From assembly GCA_023548195.1 (NCBI GenBank), contig JAJHZJ010000252.1, forward strand, positions 2,301,395-2,365,394: a DNA stretch of 64,000 nt, in the 5' to 3' direction. The translations under genes and the position numbers were made by a program. Under the pieces are notes generated by a model, which saw only the letters and a list, made by a program, of their open reading frames with translations, was not told the DNA's origin and did not search any database. This DNA comes from Bettongia penicillata ogilbyi (lineage: Eukaryota > Chordata > Mammalia > Diprotodontia > Potoroidae). Shown here piece after piece: positions 45,969 through 57,755 of this stretch (within the stretch, counting starts at the first letter, position 1; every line of letters begins with the position of its first letter).

Positions 45969-46658
45969 CCCGATCCACCGCATTACTTGTTTCATTGATG
46001 AGTAGGATGGAGTCCCTTACTAGGAAAAAAGAAAGGAAGAAAAAAACTGGTTAATGCAAAGCCCAGTACAGAATCTCAAGAAGAATATTGGTCTTAGGGT
46101 TCATGGGTAATTTTTCTCCAAAAGAAAAGCAACAGAGCACTAGAAAATTAAGTGCCTTCAGAGTCCTGGGAAAGGGACGAGGTCACAGATCAGGGAGATG
46201 ACCCAGAGGCCAATGCCCTCCCAGGTTCTGAAGCCGTTTAGGATTTTGAGACCACACCTGTGATTTCATCTGTATAGGCAATTCCTAGTGAGTAAACTAC
46301 TCCTACCACTACATGCTCTACAATTTTGAACCTTAGAGAGCTGCCTACTCTGGATCACACAGTCAGTATTTCTGAGAAGCCGGTCTAGAACCCACATCCT
46401 CATGACATGGAGGTTGGCTTTCCATCCTCTAGGTCAGGATTCCTAAAGGAGTTACCACCAAAAAATAAATCCAACTCTGGCAGATCACCTTCTTTGGTTC
46501 CATGCCTCCTACTAGGAAGACCAAGAGGCTGCTGGGGCTGAGGACTGGTTCATCCATCTTTTTGCTTTCTTTCCCAAAAGTTCTTAAAATCCCTTGAGTG
46601 ATGTGCCACCATCAGTACCAATAGTTCTGATGGGGTCTTAACTACCAGAAGTCAGGTT

Positions 46659-46792
46659 TTTTTCCCTTTATTCACAATCTCCTGTAAGTCCAGCTGCAAC
46701 ATCTCATCTACTTCTGTGAACAGATAAAAAGGACGAGAGCAAAATATGACCAGCTGAACAGGAAGGTTTCACTAGGGAGGAGGGAAACAGAA
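46659..46792 (+). repeat. Duplicated ~130-bp segment, copy 2
   Basis: This is the partner of 45838-45968, about 820 bases downstream in the same orientation. 46800-48120 after it holds no repeat or gene I recognise. Confidence 0.7.
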
Positions 46793-48124
46793 GTTGATCT
46801 ATGATACCCGTTAGATAGATGAAAAGAACTTAGGATCACCTTAGAGAATTCCCACTAGAGAATTTAAAATTTAAATGTAGGTTTAGGTTGGGGAGAGGGG
46901 TGTAGGAAAAAAAAATCTGTCTCCCCTACTGATACTTTGTATTGCATTTAGAAGCAAAGTTCTATAACTGTATGGAGCTAACAGCATTCTCCACAATGCC
47001 TGCTTGGGTAAAGGCTACCAGGGCTTCAAGTACTGGCCACTGAAGAATGCCCTTTCTAGCTAGGTATAGAGAAGCATTCTACTGAAGTTTTAGCCACCAG
47101 GCTATGGACGAATATAGTTGCTATATAGCAGCTCATGAAGCCATCCCTTAGGATGTGTAAAGAGATTTCAATAAAATCATGAAGATTTTTATAAAGGACT
47201 CAAAATATTGTACTGCCACTGACCAAATGACATAGGTGGACTTTAAAAGTAGCAATTTCATAACAAGGCACTGGAGGGAAATAAAGGGGGAAGCCTCAGT
47301 CTTCATCGAAGGAGGCAGGACTTCTCACTATAATGTAAAAATTTATCACTCACCAAAGTAGGTATCTCCTCAGTCTGGAAATGTCCTCGTTTATAAACTA
47401 GATCCAGTGTAGACATGCTATCATTCTATTTAACCTGCCTCCACTCAAGGTAGTATTGAATTCTAGGGAAAGGAGACAGTAGTCAGTCATCTTCCATAAC
47501 ACTGACTGAGGTTTTGGGAGGAACTATATTGCTCCAGATGTCCGATATGAAAAGTCCTTAAAGAAACAAAAGCAAAGGGTCAATTTGTACGTCCTAAAGG
47601 AAGGATTTTTGCAGTCTGAAAAAAGACTAGAGACAAAGGGCATAACAGAATCTAGAGTCTACTACTCTCAGTTGTAATCGGTGTGGGGTCACTCCTCAGG
47701 TTACTATTTAGCTTGGTACCAGGGCCATTCTCATAAACCTAAATTTGGGGAACATTGGAATAGTTTCTTGTTAATTACAAAAAGTGTTATAGAGAGGGAA
47801 GCAGGAAGCAGCAAGATCTGAGTGTGGAGAGTCAAAAGTAAGAGGCCCAGGCTAGTGCAGGGTCAGCAAAGCTGCAATGGGGGATCAGAGGGAGGGTCTA
47901 AACTTGTTCAAAGAGCTTGCTGCCATCGGTCATGCTCAGTGAGCTAAGAGCCCCTGAGGGCTTTTAAGCATGGGTGCATTAGACTAGTCTGGCTCACCTA
48001 ATGTCTCTAATGGGTCACAGCTGTGGGAAATTTCGGCTCACCTTGGCATCCTCCTGAATGGGAGGCAGTTGTGTTAGGGACAATAGTGGGCTGCTGTGAC
48101 CCACCAAATAAAGTAGAGATCATG

Positions 48125-48300
48125 GCATCACAAATTTAGGTCTGGAAGGAAATTGATAAACCTTATAAATCCACTTCTCTATTTTACAGATGAAGAACTG
48201 GGGTTCAGAGAGGTTAGGTGATTTGTCTGAGATCATACATGTAACAGAGCCCGGCTTAGAACACAGTACTTAATCACCTCCCAGAGCCATCTCTCTGCCT
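48125..48300 (-). mobile_element. MIR/CORE-SINE
   Basis: 'attttacagatgaagaactg', 'ttcagagaggttaggtgatt' and 'taacagagcccggcttagaa' are MIR on the minus strand. 48300-50220 holds no repeat or gene I recognise apart from a small hairpin at 49673-49692. Confidence 0.75.
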
Positions 48301-50224
48301 TTAATATGAATACACTTGTTACAGCTCACAACCTTCCTTCTTTATTGTATGTCTCAGTTCTGGTCTTCCTTTTCAAATTTTACTTCTTCCTTCCACCATT
48401 CTTCCCAGACCCTGACTATGTTCTACCTGATATTGGACACTGACCAGAACTGGGGATGAATGAAATCCATTGTGTGGATTGACTCCTCCCCTGCTTGGGG
48501 AGTGAAGAAAGTGGAGGTCAGAAACTCAGTACAACAAGCAGATGTCAAGAATGGAAAAGACAAGTCAATGAACTGGAAAGGACAAGAAGTGGGAGGCAAG
48601 GGCTGAAAAGGATGAAAGAAAGAAAATCCCAACAAGGCGCCAGGGGAAGTGTGATGGGAGCCAAAGTCAAGGCTGGAGCTCCTAAGGATTTTACATAGGA
48701 TGATAAACAAGGGGTCAAGATAGCCTGAGTGCTATCTTGGGTTCAATTTGTTGCGCTCAAAGGTCTCATAGGCATTTTGAATTAAGTCTATCCTTGTAAA
48801 AATAGGTCTCACCTTCCAGCCTCACCCAAATGCCCTTCAGCTGAAAAGCTTCCCTTTGTACCACAACTCTCTTTAACTTCTATGGAATCTATAACAATAC
48901 TACCTACTTGTTCCACTAGCTTAGCCACTCTGCATTCTGTCCCACCTCCTGCTCTCCATTTTAAACCCAAGCTGGACATGCTGGTTTAGACCGACCAGGT
49001 GGGTAATGAGTGAGAAACTCTACCTGGGACCATCCCAGAACCCACAGAGGATGTTCAGGTAGCAGGAAGATCTACATTTAGCAAGGGTACCCTTCATCTT
49101 TTCCCCCCTCTCTCACTCTCCTGCCCCTGACACATCTCAGAAACTATCCATGCTACTTGACTGCTCACACAACTTGGATGAGAATCACCAACTCTATTCC
49201 TTTTGGCAAAGGGGAAAACCACCAGATCTTACCATCTTCCATTGCTTTTACTCTGCAGACCACTGGGGCAATGTCCTTTGACTTATTCATTTAACCTAAA
49301 AACCCTTAGCCTTGTCATCTGCTCTCCCAATGCATTCCAATAGAATTCCTTCCCGACCTTTCTATATACCCTACAATTGAATTTTCTTTTATGTGTTATC
49401 TCTCTTGCTATGGTTATCCCTTCCACATAGTGACTTTCCCCATAGAGATTTCAATATATCATGGATCAGCATAAGAAATGAAATGGGAATTTGGGGGAAG
49501 TTTTGCGGAAGCCACAGATGATTCTCAAAGGCCATAAAAAGTTTAGAAATTCAGAAATGTATAAAATATATGCATAGTATTACATAATGTCAACATATTT
49601 TAACTTTCAATACCATAATAATTCAGACTTCTTCTCTGGTATAAAGGAAGGGCCAAAAAATTTTACATGGATTTTCCATTTTTACATGGAAATTTTACAT
49701 GGGAGATGGGGGAACCCCGGGACCCCACAATGTGGAGGAAATAACTATACTTTAAAAGCCCACCCATATACTCAATCATTGGCAATACAACATTTCAAAT
49801 ACTCCAAGAAATCTGAGTTTTCCATGAATTCTAGCAGCTTCCTGACTTCTTCATAATGTGTCTTGACTACAGTCCTTGTGTGAGTTCCATAATGCCTGGG
49901 GACTGTGTTGATTTTTCTGTTTGTATCCACATCATTTAACACTGTTCTTGGCACATCATAACCATTAACTAATGAAATGCTTTTTCTTTCTTTCATTCTA
50001 ATGCTATAAGACCACAACCAATTCTACCTGGTATCGGTTTCAGCTGGAATTCATCCCCTACCCAGCTAGAGGTCTGGGCTACAGCTAGTATTCTTAGTAG
50101 GGAGGAAGTAAGAGGTCACCACCTTTCTTTTTTAACCAAGGACCTCAAGTCCTCCACTTCCAAAAGTTCCAAGAGTTAGAAATGTATACTTGAAGTAGAG
50201 AGGCTACTGGAACATAGGAATGAC

Positions 50225-50452
50225 TTATCTCAGTGGTTTAGTAGATAGAGTACTTGGCCTGGAATCAGTAAGATTGAGTTCAAATCCCCTCTCAGACACT
50301 TACTGGGCAAGTCACTTAACCTTTATTTACTTCAAACCATTGGAGAAGGAAATGGCAAACCACTCTAGTATCTTTGCCAAGAAAACCCCATGGCCAATAT
50401 TGGGGTGCTACAGTCCACAGGGTCACAAAGAATTGGACCTGACTAAACAGCA
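50225..50452 (+). mobile_element. tRNA-SINE with RTE-type tail
   Basis: 'agtacttggcctggaatcag', 'gggcaagtcacttaaccttt', 'attggagaaggaaatggcaa' and 'agtatctttgccaagaaaac', ending with 'gggtcacaaagaattggacc'. 50460-51160 holds nothing I recognise. Confidence 0.9.
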
Positions 50453-51164
50453 TCATGGCCTCTTTTCCTTTCAATAAATCTGAAAGGCCATAAGCTATGA
50501 GCACTCATTTTAAGTCAAATCATTTAGAAATGAGTCAACATTAATCTTTACTCCACTTCCCAGTTTCATAAATTCCAGAAGAATGAAGAAAGCAAAGAAA
50601 TGGAGACGTGCTACTCTTGATTTCTGTATGGGTCCTAGTTTTTGTGCTTCTGTTTGAGCTGTCCTAAAAGGTGTAACCTCTCCAATTCCTCTATACTGTT
50701 TACTTTGATTAAGAGGCATAGTAGATATTCATAACAGTCTTTTCTTTAACCAGAATTAAGCTAGCAATAGTAGGTTAAATGTTACTCTTTCCTCCTCCTT
50801 TCCCAGAGTTATCAAGAAAAGAGCCTTTTATTCTGAACCCTGATTCGCACAATATTAGAATCACGCTCCCAGACTACAAATGTTTGATGTATGGTAGATA
50901 GCTATAATGCTAGCCTGGTGCCTCTCTTGGAGAAAAGAAGAGAACGCCCAGCCATAGAGGATCCTGCCTGTTCCTCCTCCAATCAGCTGATGGTATGGGC
51001 TACTCCCACAAAGGTGGAAATCACAGTCTCCCTTCAAGATGGGATGGTCCATAACCAAGACCAGACCCAAGCCACGTTCAAGCCAGCAGTCTCCATATTA
51101 GGTAGCCACTTAGAATATCCTTTACATAGGTAATATTGTGTGACATCGGTGTCTCTGTGTATCA

Positions 51165-51300
51165 TCCTCCTACTAGACTGTGAGCTATATTAAGAAGGGG
51201 AGTGTCTATTATCTCATTTTGGACATTCCCCACGCTACATTCTACAGGCATTAAGCACTTAATAAATTTTTGTCAGATTAATGAATGAACAATTGTACGA
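51165..51300 (+). mobile_element. L2/CR1-type 3' end
   Basis: 'gactgtgagctatattaaga', 'ggcattaagcacttaataaa' and 'ttgtcagattaatgaatgaa' match the terminal LINE block. 51300-52735 holds nothing assignable, only a 14-bp palindrome 'agtatttaaatact' at 52291-52304. Confidence 0.65.
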
Positions 51301-52737
51301 TCCAGATTCAGAACCAAAAACACTGGAGAAACATCGGTGAGCTTACGCAACTTAAAAAGCGGAGTTAATATAAAGAGATTGGCACACACACTGCTATACT
51401 CTTCAGGCATACAGTCAGTCTTCCAGCAAACCCAGCCTTCCAAAGCTCTTAGTGCTAACAACCAGAGGGACATTCTTGAGATTGCTGAGAGAATGGGTGA
51501 CCAGTGAGAGGAGGCAGATCCCTGTGCAAGGGGCTGACAGACAAAAGGAAACGCATTCTCTTCCAGGGCTGAGGATGTGAGAGAGATCCCTTAGCTGGCT
51601 TTGCCTTGAAAAGGGTTTAACTGGGAAGCTGCAGTTAGAGGATGACATAGGATTCATTTGTCTCTTTGTATATATAGATTGCAACCTGAGATTTCTCACA
51701 CTGGACAGGAAAAGGCTGACTGAGAGGGTAATGACCTTCCTGATGATTCAGTAAACAACAGGGATCCTGGAGAAGAAAACAGAGAGAAGCTTTGGCCCCA
51801 TGGTTGCAATTTAAAGAGCTGGAGGTCTCTCTGTCCCTTGGGTAAGAATACTAGGGAGCTCACTGAGAATGCTTTAGGTGGTTCATCCCAGGTGGGATGT
51901 TAGTTTAAAGGTATGTCTGTGGGGGTGGAGGACTTTTAGAACCACTGCAATAGAGGGATTTTTGGAAAAAGAGCAAAGAAGATCCCAGAGGCATGGAGTA
52001 CAGTGTCTTGGCCCCAGGAAATCCCATAATCTCCCCTACCTCTAGTTGGTCTTTGATCATTATCATCTGGAGAAGAATCCAGCCCTCAGAGTCAGAGATA
52101 CACAGGAAAGGAGGTCCCCCAGGAGAATCCTGCAAAGAGAAACCAGGTTGCTTAATCACACCACTGGCCATTCCTACTTCACTAGGATTAATCCTCCACC
52201 ATTGGCTGGTGTCCATGGAGATATTTCTCAGAAACACTAATGAATATTTTCAGTATAGATGAAGTGTGAGTTCCTCAGGCACTTGTTGGAAGTATTTAAA
52301 TACTCCCAAATATCCATATATGGCTTTTTTTCTTCTTTTTTCTCGGCTTCTGTCTCTATGTTTCTTTCTTTCTCTCCCTCTTCCCTTTCTCTTCGGTCCC
52401 CAAGAGAGGCTTTTCTTCTTTCTAGCTCTACCATTTCCCCCACTTCTTCTACCTCCAATTTATACACTTTAAGACTAACAGTGGCATCCCATAAGCAGGA
52501 CTGACCTCTGTTCTAAAGAGATCCCCAACTCCATTAACTAGAACCTGGACTAGGAAAGGCAAGATAGACAGCTATCTAGGATCCACGGGTCAGGGTCTGC
52601 AACCAAGTTCTGTTTTCAATATAATTCTTTATGAGTGTGCCATGATCTCGTTAATGTAGGTAACCCCTCTACTAATACAGGTCACAACCCATCCATGTCT
52701 TCTTACCTTTTCGTGTGTTTTCATCAAGGTTTTTCTA

Positions 52738-52850
52738 TAAATTGTGAACTCTTTGGGGGCAGGGACCGTCTTTTGCCTTTCTTTGTATCACCAGCACTTT
52801 GCACAGTGCCTGGCACTTAAATGTTTATTGACTGACTGATCCTTCAAAGA
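52738..52850 (+). mobile_element. L2/CR1-type 3' end
   Basis: 'gaactctttgggggcaggga', 'gcctttctttgtatcaccag' and 'gcacagtgcctggcacttaa', ending 'attgactgactgatcc', are the best conserved LINE 3' end in the window. Confidence 0.8.
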
Positions 52851-53259
52851 ATCTACGCAATATACTGGAGGTCTAGTCCTAAGCAGGTATCCATCTACTA
52901 TCTTTTGCTTTTATTACATAGCTGACCCACCCCCTTTTTCAATCCTGCATTTTTTTTAGATGATACACCATTTTTTCCCATTTCTTGCACAGACTAGTAT
53001 TCCATGTTTGGCAAATCTACAGCATCAATAGGAGGATATTGATGTTAAAAATACAGAATTTTGAATTGGCAAGCAACCCAAATCTCTAAAAGCACCGTTC
53101 AATGTCCCAAATGCAATCCAACCTGCTCTCTTCCTCTTATTTAATTCTTATTAAATTAATTATTTAATCAGCCATCTTCAGTGCCTGTCAAGACATAAAT
53201 TCTCATGGACCAGTTCAATGGGCTATCTATCTGACTGCATCCTATAGTCTGGACAATAG

Positions 53260-53790
53260 GCTCTTCCCATCTTTTTCATTTTTTTTCCTGAGTGGATTAT
53301 TAGGTTTTTGAGAAGCTGTAAATCTTACTTTATGCAATCAGCATCAGTAATCTGTGAACAGGAGGACCTTATCACATATAGGGATTCTGTCTTTGATTTA
53401 TATTCACTGTATAGCATCTTCCATAACTAGGATGAGCACCCATTGGTGAACATTGATCTCCTTATTTTATGCCTCAGTTGATATCAATATTGTCATTGAT
53501 AAGAGGGTTGTGGAACAAAGTCACTCCATGGATACATCTATCAGGGAACCTTGTACGATTCTAGCATGGATGCCATGAGATGATATTGAAAAAGAACTTT
53601 TAAGGCTTTGTTTTGCACTATTGAGTCAGATACTTTTTTCTAGTCAACAATAAAAAAAGTAGCAGAACCTTGAATTCTCTACAAATTTTGGTCAATTGTG
53701 TCTCTGCCCATCCCCTTCCCACGCTTTTAGCAAGGGTACCTTCAGTACGTGTGTAGATCTTTCTCAAAAATATTTGAGAAATATGAGAAA
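53260..53790 (-). mobile_element. Non-LTR reverse-transcriptase remnant
   Basis: Read on the minus strand, 53660-53611 gives 'FFIVD.KKVSDSIVQNKA', a degenerate RT motif A region (VDxxKAFDS). About 110 bases on, 53500-53441 gives 'DIN.GIK.GDQCSP', matching the conserved RT block around GxxQGD. Frame is broken by stops at several points and the YxDD box is not readable. The clade is uncertain, and it could be another part of the LINE family ending at 31230-32175. Confidence 0.5.
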
Positions 53791-54019
53791 ATTAATCTAG
53801 GAGACATGAGGAAACAATTCTATTCTTTTCTCTTCCTTTTCTTCTTTCCTTTGCATGTTGATGGGGCAGAAAGGCAGAAGAATGTACATGGATGAGTTCA
53901 AAACACGACAGCGGTGGAAGATTGCATTTCCCATGAGGCTCTGGACCTGAGATATGGATTCTGATTGCAAAAAAGCAAGTTTTCACTTTCTTAAAAGGCT
54001 GTGGAGACCAGGGGGTGGT

Positions 54020-54326
54020 GTGTTCATCCTTCCTAGCTGAAGAAGACCATGCCATCAGAGAAATGATTGCACTTGACTTTGTTTTGAGTGAGGGAGGGAT
54101 GTGCAGGATCACCAGCCTCACTTCTCCTCCAGAGCCATCTGAATCCAGTGACCAGATATTTCATCAGGATGACTGGAGATGACCCAGGATGAGGCAACTG
54201 GGGTTAAGTGACTTGCCCAAGGTCAGACAGGTAGTGAGTATCAAGTGTCTGAGATGAGATTTGAACTCTTCCTGAGTCCTCCTGACTCCTGCACTGGTGC
54301 TCTATCCACTGCACCACCTAGCTACA
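54020..54326 (-). mobile_element. MAR1-like CORE-SINE
   Basis: The left end holds the MAR1 tail ('ttgttttgagtgagggaggg', 'gatcaccagcctcacttctc', 'gccatctgaatccagtgacc'). The right holds 'aagtgacttgcccaaggtca' and the tRNA-like head 'tatccactgcaccacctagc'. It is nearly full length. Confidence 0.85.
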
Positions 54327-54645
54327 AACTGGTAGAAAGAGGAAAGGGAGGGAGAAGGATGCCACAAAAGCAGATCATAACTGCAGTGACGAGGAACCTA
54401 GCAGTAGAAAAAGCAAGGTCTTTTGTTGTGGAAGGAGCAGGGAGAGGAGACACAGTGGCTGGAGGTACAAATTCAACAGAAATCTGAACAGGGATACATA
54501 CGCTGCCTTCACTGAAGTTCCTTTCCCCCTACTCCAACTGTAGAAAGACAAGCTTTGCCCTGTTGGAGTCATGAGTCTCCTGGCAGTGTTTGAGTTGCAA
54601 ACAACTCTGGAGGGAAAGGGAATAAGATGATACTAATCGGAATTG

Positions 54646-54892
54646 TGGGGCAGTTGGGTGGATAGTGTACTGGGCCTGAAGTCAGGAAGACTCATCTTTC
54701 TGAGTTCAAATCTGGCCTCAGATACTTACTAGTTGTGTCACCTTGAGCGTTTAACCATATTTCCCTCAGTTTCTCATCTGTAAAATGAACTGGAGAAAGA
54801 AATTACAAACTACTCCAATATCTTTGCCAAGAAAAATCCAAGTGGGATCACAAAGAGTCAGACATAACTGAAATGACTGAACAACCAAAAAA
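54646..54892 (+). mobile_element. tRNA-SINE with RTE-type tail
   Basis: 'ggcctgaagtcaggaagact', 'ttcaaatctggcctcagata' and 'ctccaatatctttgccaaga', then 'cagacataactgaaatgact' and an A-rich end. Confidence 0.9.
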
Positions 54893-55089
54893 GGGAATAT
54901 GCAATTTTATTATATTCCCTTGCCTTAGTGTTTATGTCTAGGATGAATATCTTGTATTTCTCATTTTAATGCTAGTACTGACTTCGTAGACATCATGGAA
55001 ATGAATATCTAGAATAGGTACTAACTAAACTCAATAGTCGTAAGAGTTACTGGTGAAAATGAGCCAAAGAGGGTTGTTAATAACTGGGA

Positions 55090-55500
55090 AACCCCCACAA
55101 TGAGAATCTGGTCCATAAGTCAGAGGAAAGTGGCTGACAAATTGGGTAACATAGGCATATGGGTCAATCAATACCTGTTGATGTCATCACAATTTCCTTT
55201 TGGGGTGGTAACATCATTGACTGTCCCCCCTTTCTTTTGACATTTTTCCCTCTATAAAGAAGATATCTTATAAAAATGGTGTTTTAAAGATTTCTTTCAC
55301 CTCCAGCATGGATTTCTTCTGTTTGTATTTGTCTTGGTTCAGTTGACTGTTCATCTGTCTTAAGCGCTGTTATTTCCTGATATCGGACATTAGGAACTGA
55401 AGCATGAGAATCCAAATATAGTAGTTCCATCGCTAATGATAATTGAAAAGGGGACATATCCATTCCATTTTCCATCTACTTCTTCTCTCCCTGCTACTTT
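55090..55500 (-). mobile_element. Possible retroviral 3' end: polypurine tract and LTR edge
   Basis: On the minus strand an open stretch of 63 codons (55475-55284) is followed by 'gtcaaaagaaaggggggaca' (about 55247-55228), which has the form of a retroviral polypurine tract. A possible LTR start, 'tgatgttaccaccccaaaag', follows. The short frame has no domain I recognise. The reading rests on the purine tract alone and may be wrong. Confidence 0.25.
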
Positions 55501-55664
55501 CAACTCTGTATGCCTTAGCTGGGTCACAGATCCAGTTTTCTGCAGATTAGTCTTTGCTTCCAATACTTTTTTTTCTATTTGATGAATTGATATTGCTTAC
55601 AATTTTCCACCATCCTGTTCTGTGGTGTTTAAAAAATGAGTCTGTATTCTAAACCAGTGTTACA

Positions 55665-55735
55665 CTGGGCAACAACTCCTCTGGCATAGCGAACAGATTG
55701 CTGGCCTTGGAGTCGGGAAGACCTCCTTTCTGTTT
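55665..55735 (+). mobile_element. SINE head fragment
   Basis: 'ctggcatagcgaacagattg' and 'cttggagtcgggaagacctc' are a tRNA-derived SINE head. It breaks off at 55735. A minus-strand RTE-tail fragment ('cagttatgtcaggctcttca') lies at 55945-55990. 55736-55944 shows nothing I recognise. Confidence 0.55.
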
Positions 55736-56024
55736 AGTCTCCACAAGAGCAATGTAAGATGAGATGACCACAAGTCCTGGGAAATCGTGGTTCATGTTGA
55801 CTCCAAGGACACAATGAAATCAGCTTTTTGGCTCGCCTCCCTAAAGGACTTCTGTAAGTGGTGACTTATTTTTGTCCTCTGTTTTCATTTAACATGAAAA
55901 TGTCAACAATGAAGTAGATCACTTCTTTTAATAGCTGTGGTTCAGTCCGTTCAGTTATGTCAGGCTCTTCATGTACCACAATTTTTTAGGCATTCCCTAT
56001 TCAAAAGACATCTATTTTGTTTCA

Positions 56025-56090
56025 CTCAGTCACCAAGCTTTTATTAAGAACCTACCGTGTGCCAGACGCTGTGCTAAGTTCGGTTTGCAC
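56025..56090 (+). mobile_element. L2-type 3' end fragment
   Basis: 'agcttttattaagaacctac' and 'gtgtgccagacgctgtgcta' are the L2 end. Confidence 0.7.
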
Positions 56091-56094
56091 TTTA

Positions 56095-56328
56095 CTACCT
56101 CCAAAAAGTGCTGCTATAAATGTTTTATTATATATATGGGCTTTCTTCTTATGGTTAACTTCTTTGGGGCATAAGCCAAGTCATGGAGTGTCTAAGTCTC
56201 TTTATTTGCATAATTCTAAATTGTTTTTCAAAATAGATGTACTCATTCATAGCCCCACCAATGATGTACTAATGAGCCTGTTTTCCCACAGCCCCTCCAA
56301 CCATGACTATTCCCACTTGACTTGAGTT
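56095..56328 (-). mobile_element. L1 ORF2/3' UTR fragment
   Basis: Landmarks read on the plus strand are 'aaaagtgctgctataaatg', 'cattcatagccccaccaatg' and 'gcccctccaaccatgactat'. They are the reverse complement of the end of L1 ORF2, the same region as 14640-15110. Confidence 0.75.
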
Positions 56329-56334
56329 TTAGAA

Positions 56335-56590
56335 ATAGCTGGTGGTTCCTAGAGACATAGATGAGGAGGAAAAACATTTCAAAAATGGGAAACAGCATGC
56401 ATAAAGAACCAGAAGAAGGAAATAGAAGAGGGACAATAAGATGTAATCAGGCAGGAAAGAGATTTAAACCAAATTTTGATGGGCTTTGAATGTGAAGCAG
56501 TAGAGTTTCACACTATATTCACCATGCAACCTGGAGACATTGAAACCTCTTGGGAGGGGAATGACATGTGCTTTAGGAATATCATTCCCA
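56335..56590 (+). mobile_element. L2-type LINE 3' region
   Basis: 'gggctttgaatgtgaagcag', 'tgcaacctggagacattgaa' and 'ggaggggaatgacatgtgct' follow the L2 3' order. Confidence 0.6.
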
Positions 56591-56735
56591 CAAGGCAAGT
56601 GCTTGTATGGTGGTCAGAAGAAGCAAGTATGAGGACATTCTCAAGGTCTCTCTGAAGATGGTTAGTATCAACTGTGAGACATGGGAGACATTGGAACAGG
56701 ATTACCCAGCATGGTATGCCCACATCAAAGAAGGC
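56590..56735 (+). mobile_element. Second fragment of the 31.2-kb LINE
   Basis: This matches 31800-31945: 'gtggtcagaagaagcaa', 'ttctcaaggtctctctgaag' and 'acccagcatggtatgcccac'. It encodes the same 'ILKVSLK' block. It ends abruptly against a SINE. Confidence 0.7.
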
Positions 56736-56872
56736 TTCAGACATTTTCTAGCTATGTGACCCTGGATGGTCACTTAACCCTGTTTACCTCAGTTTCCTCA
56801 TCTGGAAATGACCTGGAGAAGGAAAAAGCAAACTACTCCAATATCTTTGCCAAGGAAACCCCATAACAGTAC
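56735..56872 (+). mobile_element. 5'-truncated RTE-tailed SINE
   Basis: 'tagctatgtgaccctggatg', 'cctcagtttcctcatctgga' and 'ctccaatatctttgccaagg', ending 'aaaccccataac'. It lacks its tRNA head and joins the LINE fragment directly. Confidence 0.8.
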
Positions 56873-56931
56873 TAGTCTAAAGAGAAGAATTGGTACAAGT
56901 TGAGTAGGACTGTTTCAACTAGGGAAGAGTC

Positions 56932-57148
56932 AACTAGTTGGCACAGAGGATAAAGGGCTAGTCATGGAGGCAGGAAGACTCATCTGCCCAAGTGACCCTT
57001 GGCCAGTCACTTAACCCTGTTAGTCTCAGTTTCTTCATCTGTAAAATGAGCTGGAGAAGGAAATGGCAAACCATTCCAGTTATCAAGGAAACCTCAAGTG
57101 GGATCATGAAGAGTCAGACATGACTGAAAAATGACTGAACAACATTGA
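56932..57148 (+). mobile_element. tRNA-SINE with RTE-type tail
   Basis: 'agttggcacagaggataaag', 'ggaggcaggaagactcatct', 'agctggagaaggaaatggca' and 'gaagagtcagacatgactga' are in order. 57150-57550 holds nothing certain. Confidence 0.9.
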
Positions 57149-57554
57149 CGATGCATGTATAGTTTGAGTAGTTCCAGTAATTCTCTGGTGATGGACCAAG
57201 AAACAACCATGCTTCAAATAACAAAACAAAAATAATCAGGAACTGACCAGCAACAGAAAACAGAAAGTCAAAGACTAGAATGATACTCTGGCCCACCACA
57301 TGTGAAGGGGCATGAGTTCTCATACCATCACACTGGTTTGGGAAGAGAATCAGGACTGGAAAATTCATGTTCACTAGGTAAAGAGTGGCACCCTGGCTGG
57401 AATTTGCTCATGGTCCTCTATCTCCTAGCAACTGAATATGCTTTGATATTTGGCATTTCTTACTTTTGTCTCCTTCAGCTCTCCTGCTGTAGAGGCCCTG
57501 TGTCACCTTGACTATTACCCAGTGAAGTTTCTCCCTTCTTCTGAAGCTTAAAAG

Positions 57555-57755
57555 TTAATGGCAGAGCCAACAGGAGGAGAAAATCCACTAGATATAGAAA
57601 TCAGAGGTTCAAATTCCACACCTTATTACTTAGGACCTGTAAGACCTTGAGAAGTGATTTCCCCATTTCTGGCTTCAGTTTCCTCATTCATAAAATACAG
57701 ACTATCCCTTAGAGATGCCTTCCAATTTTTAACCTATGATCTGAAGTGGCTTTTC
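57555..57755 (+). mobile_element. MIR/CORE-SINE, diverged
   Basis: 'aggttcaaattccacacctt', 'cttcagtttcctcattcata' and 'tagagatgccttccaatttt' follow MIR order. 57755-58298 shows no feature I recognise. Confidence 0.65.
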
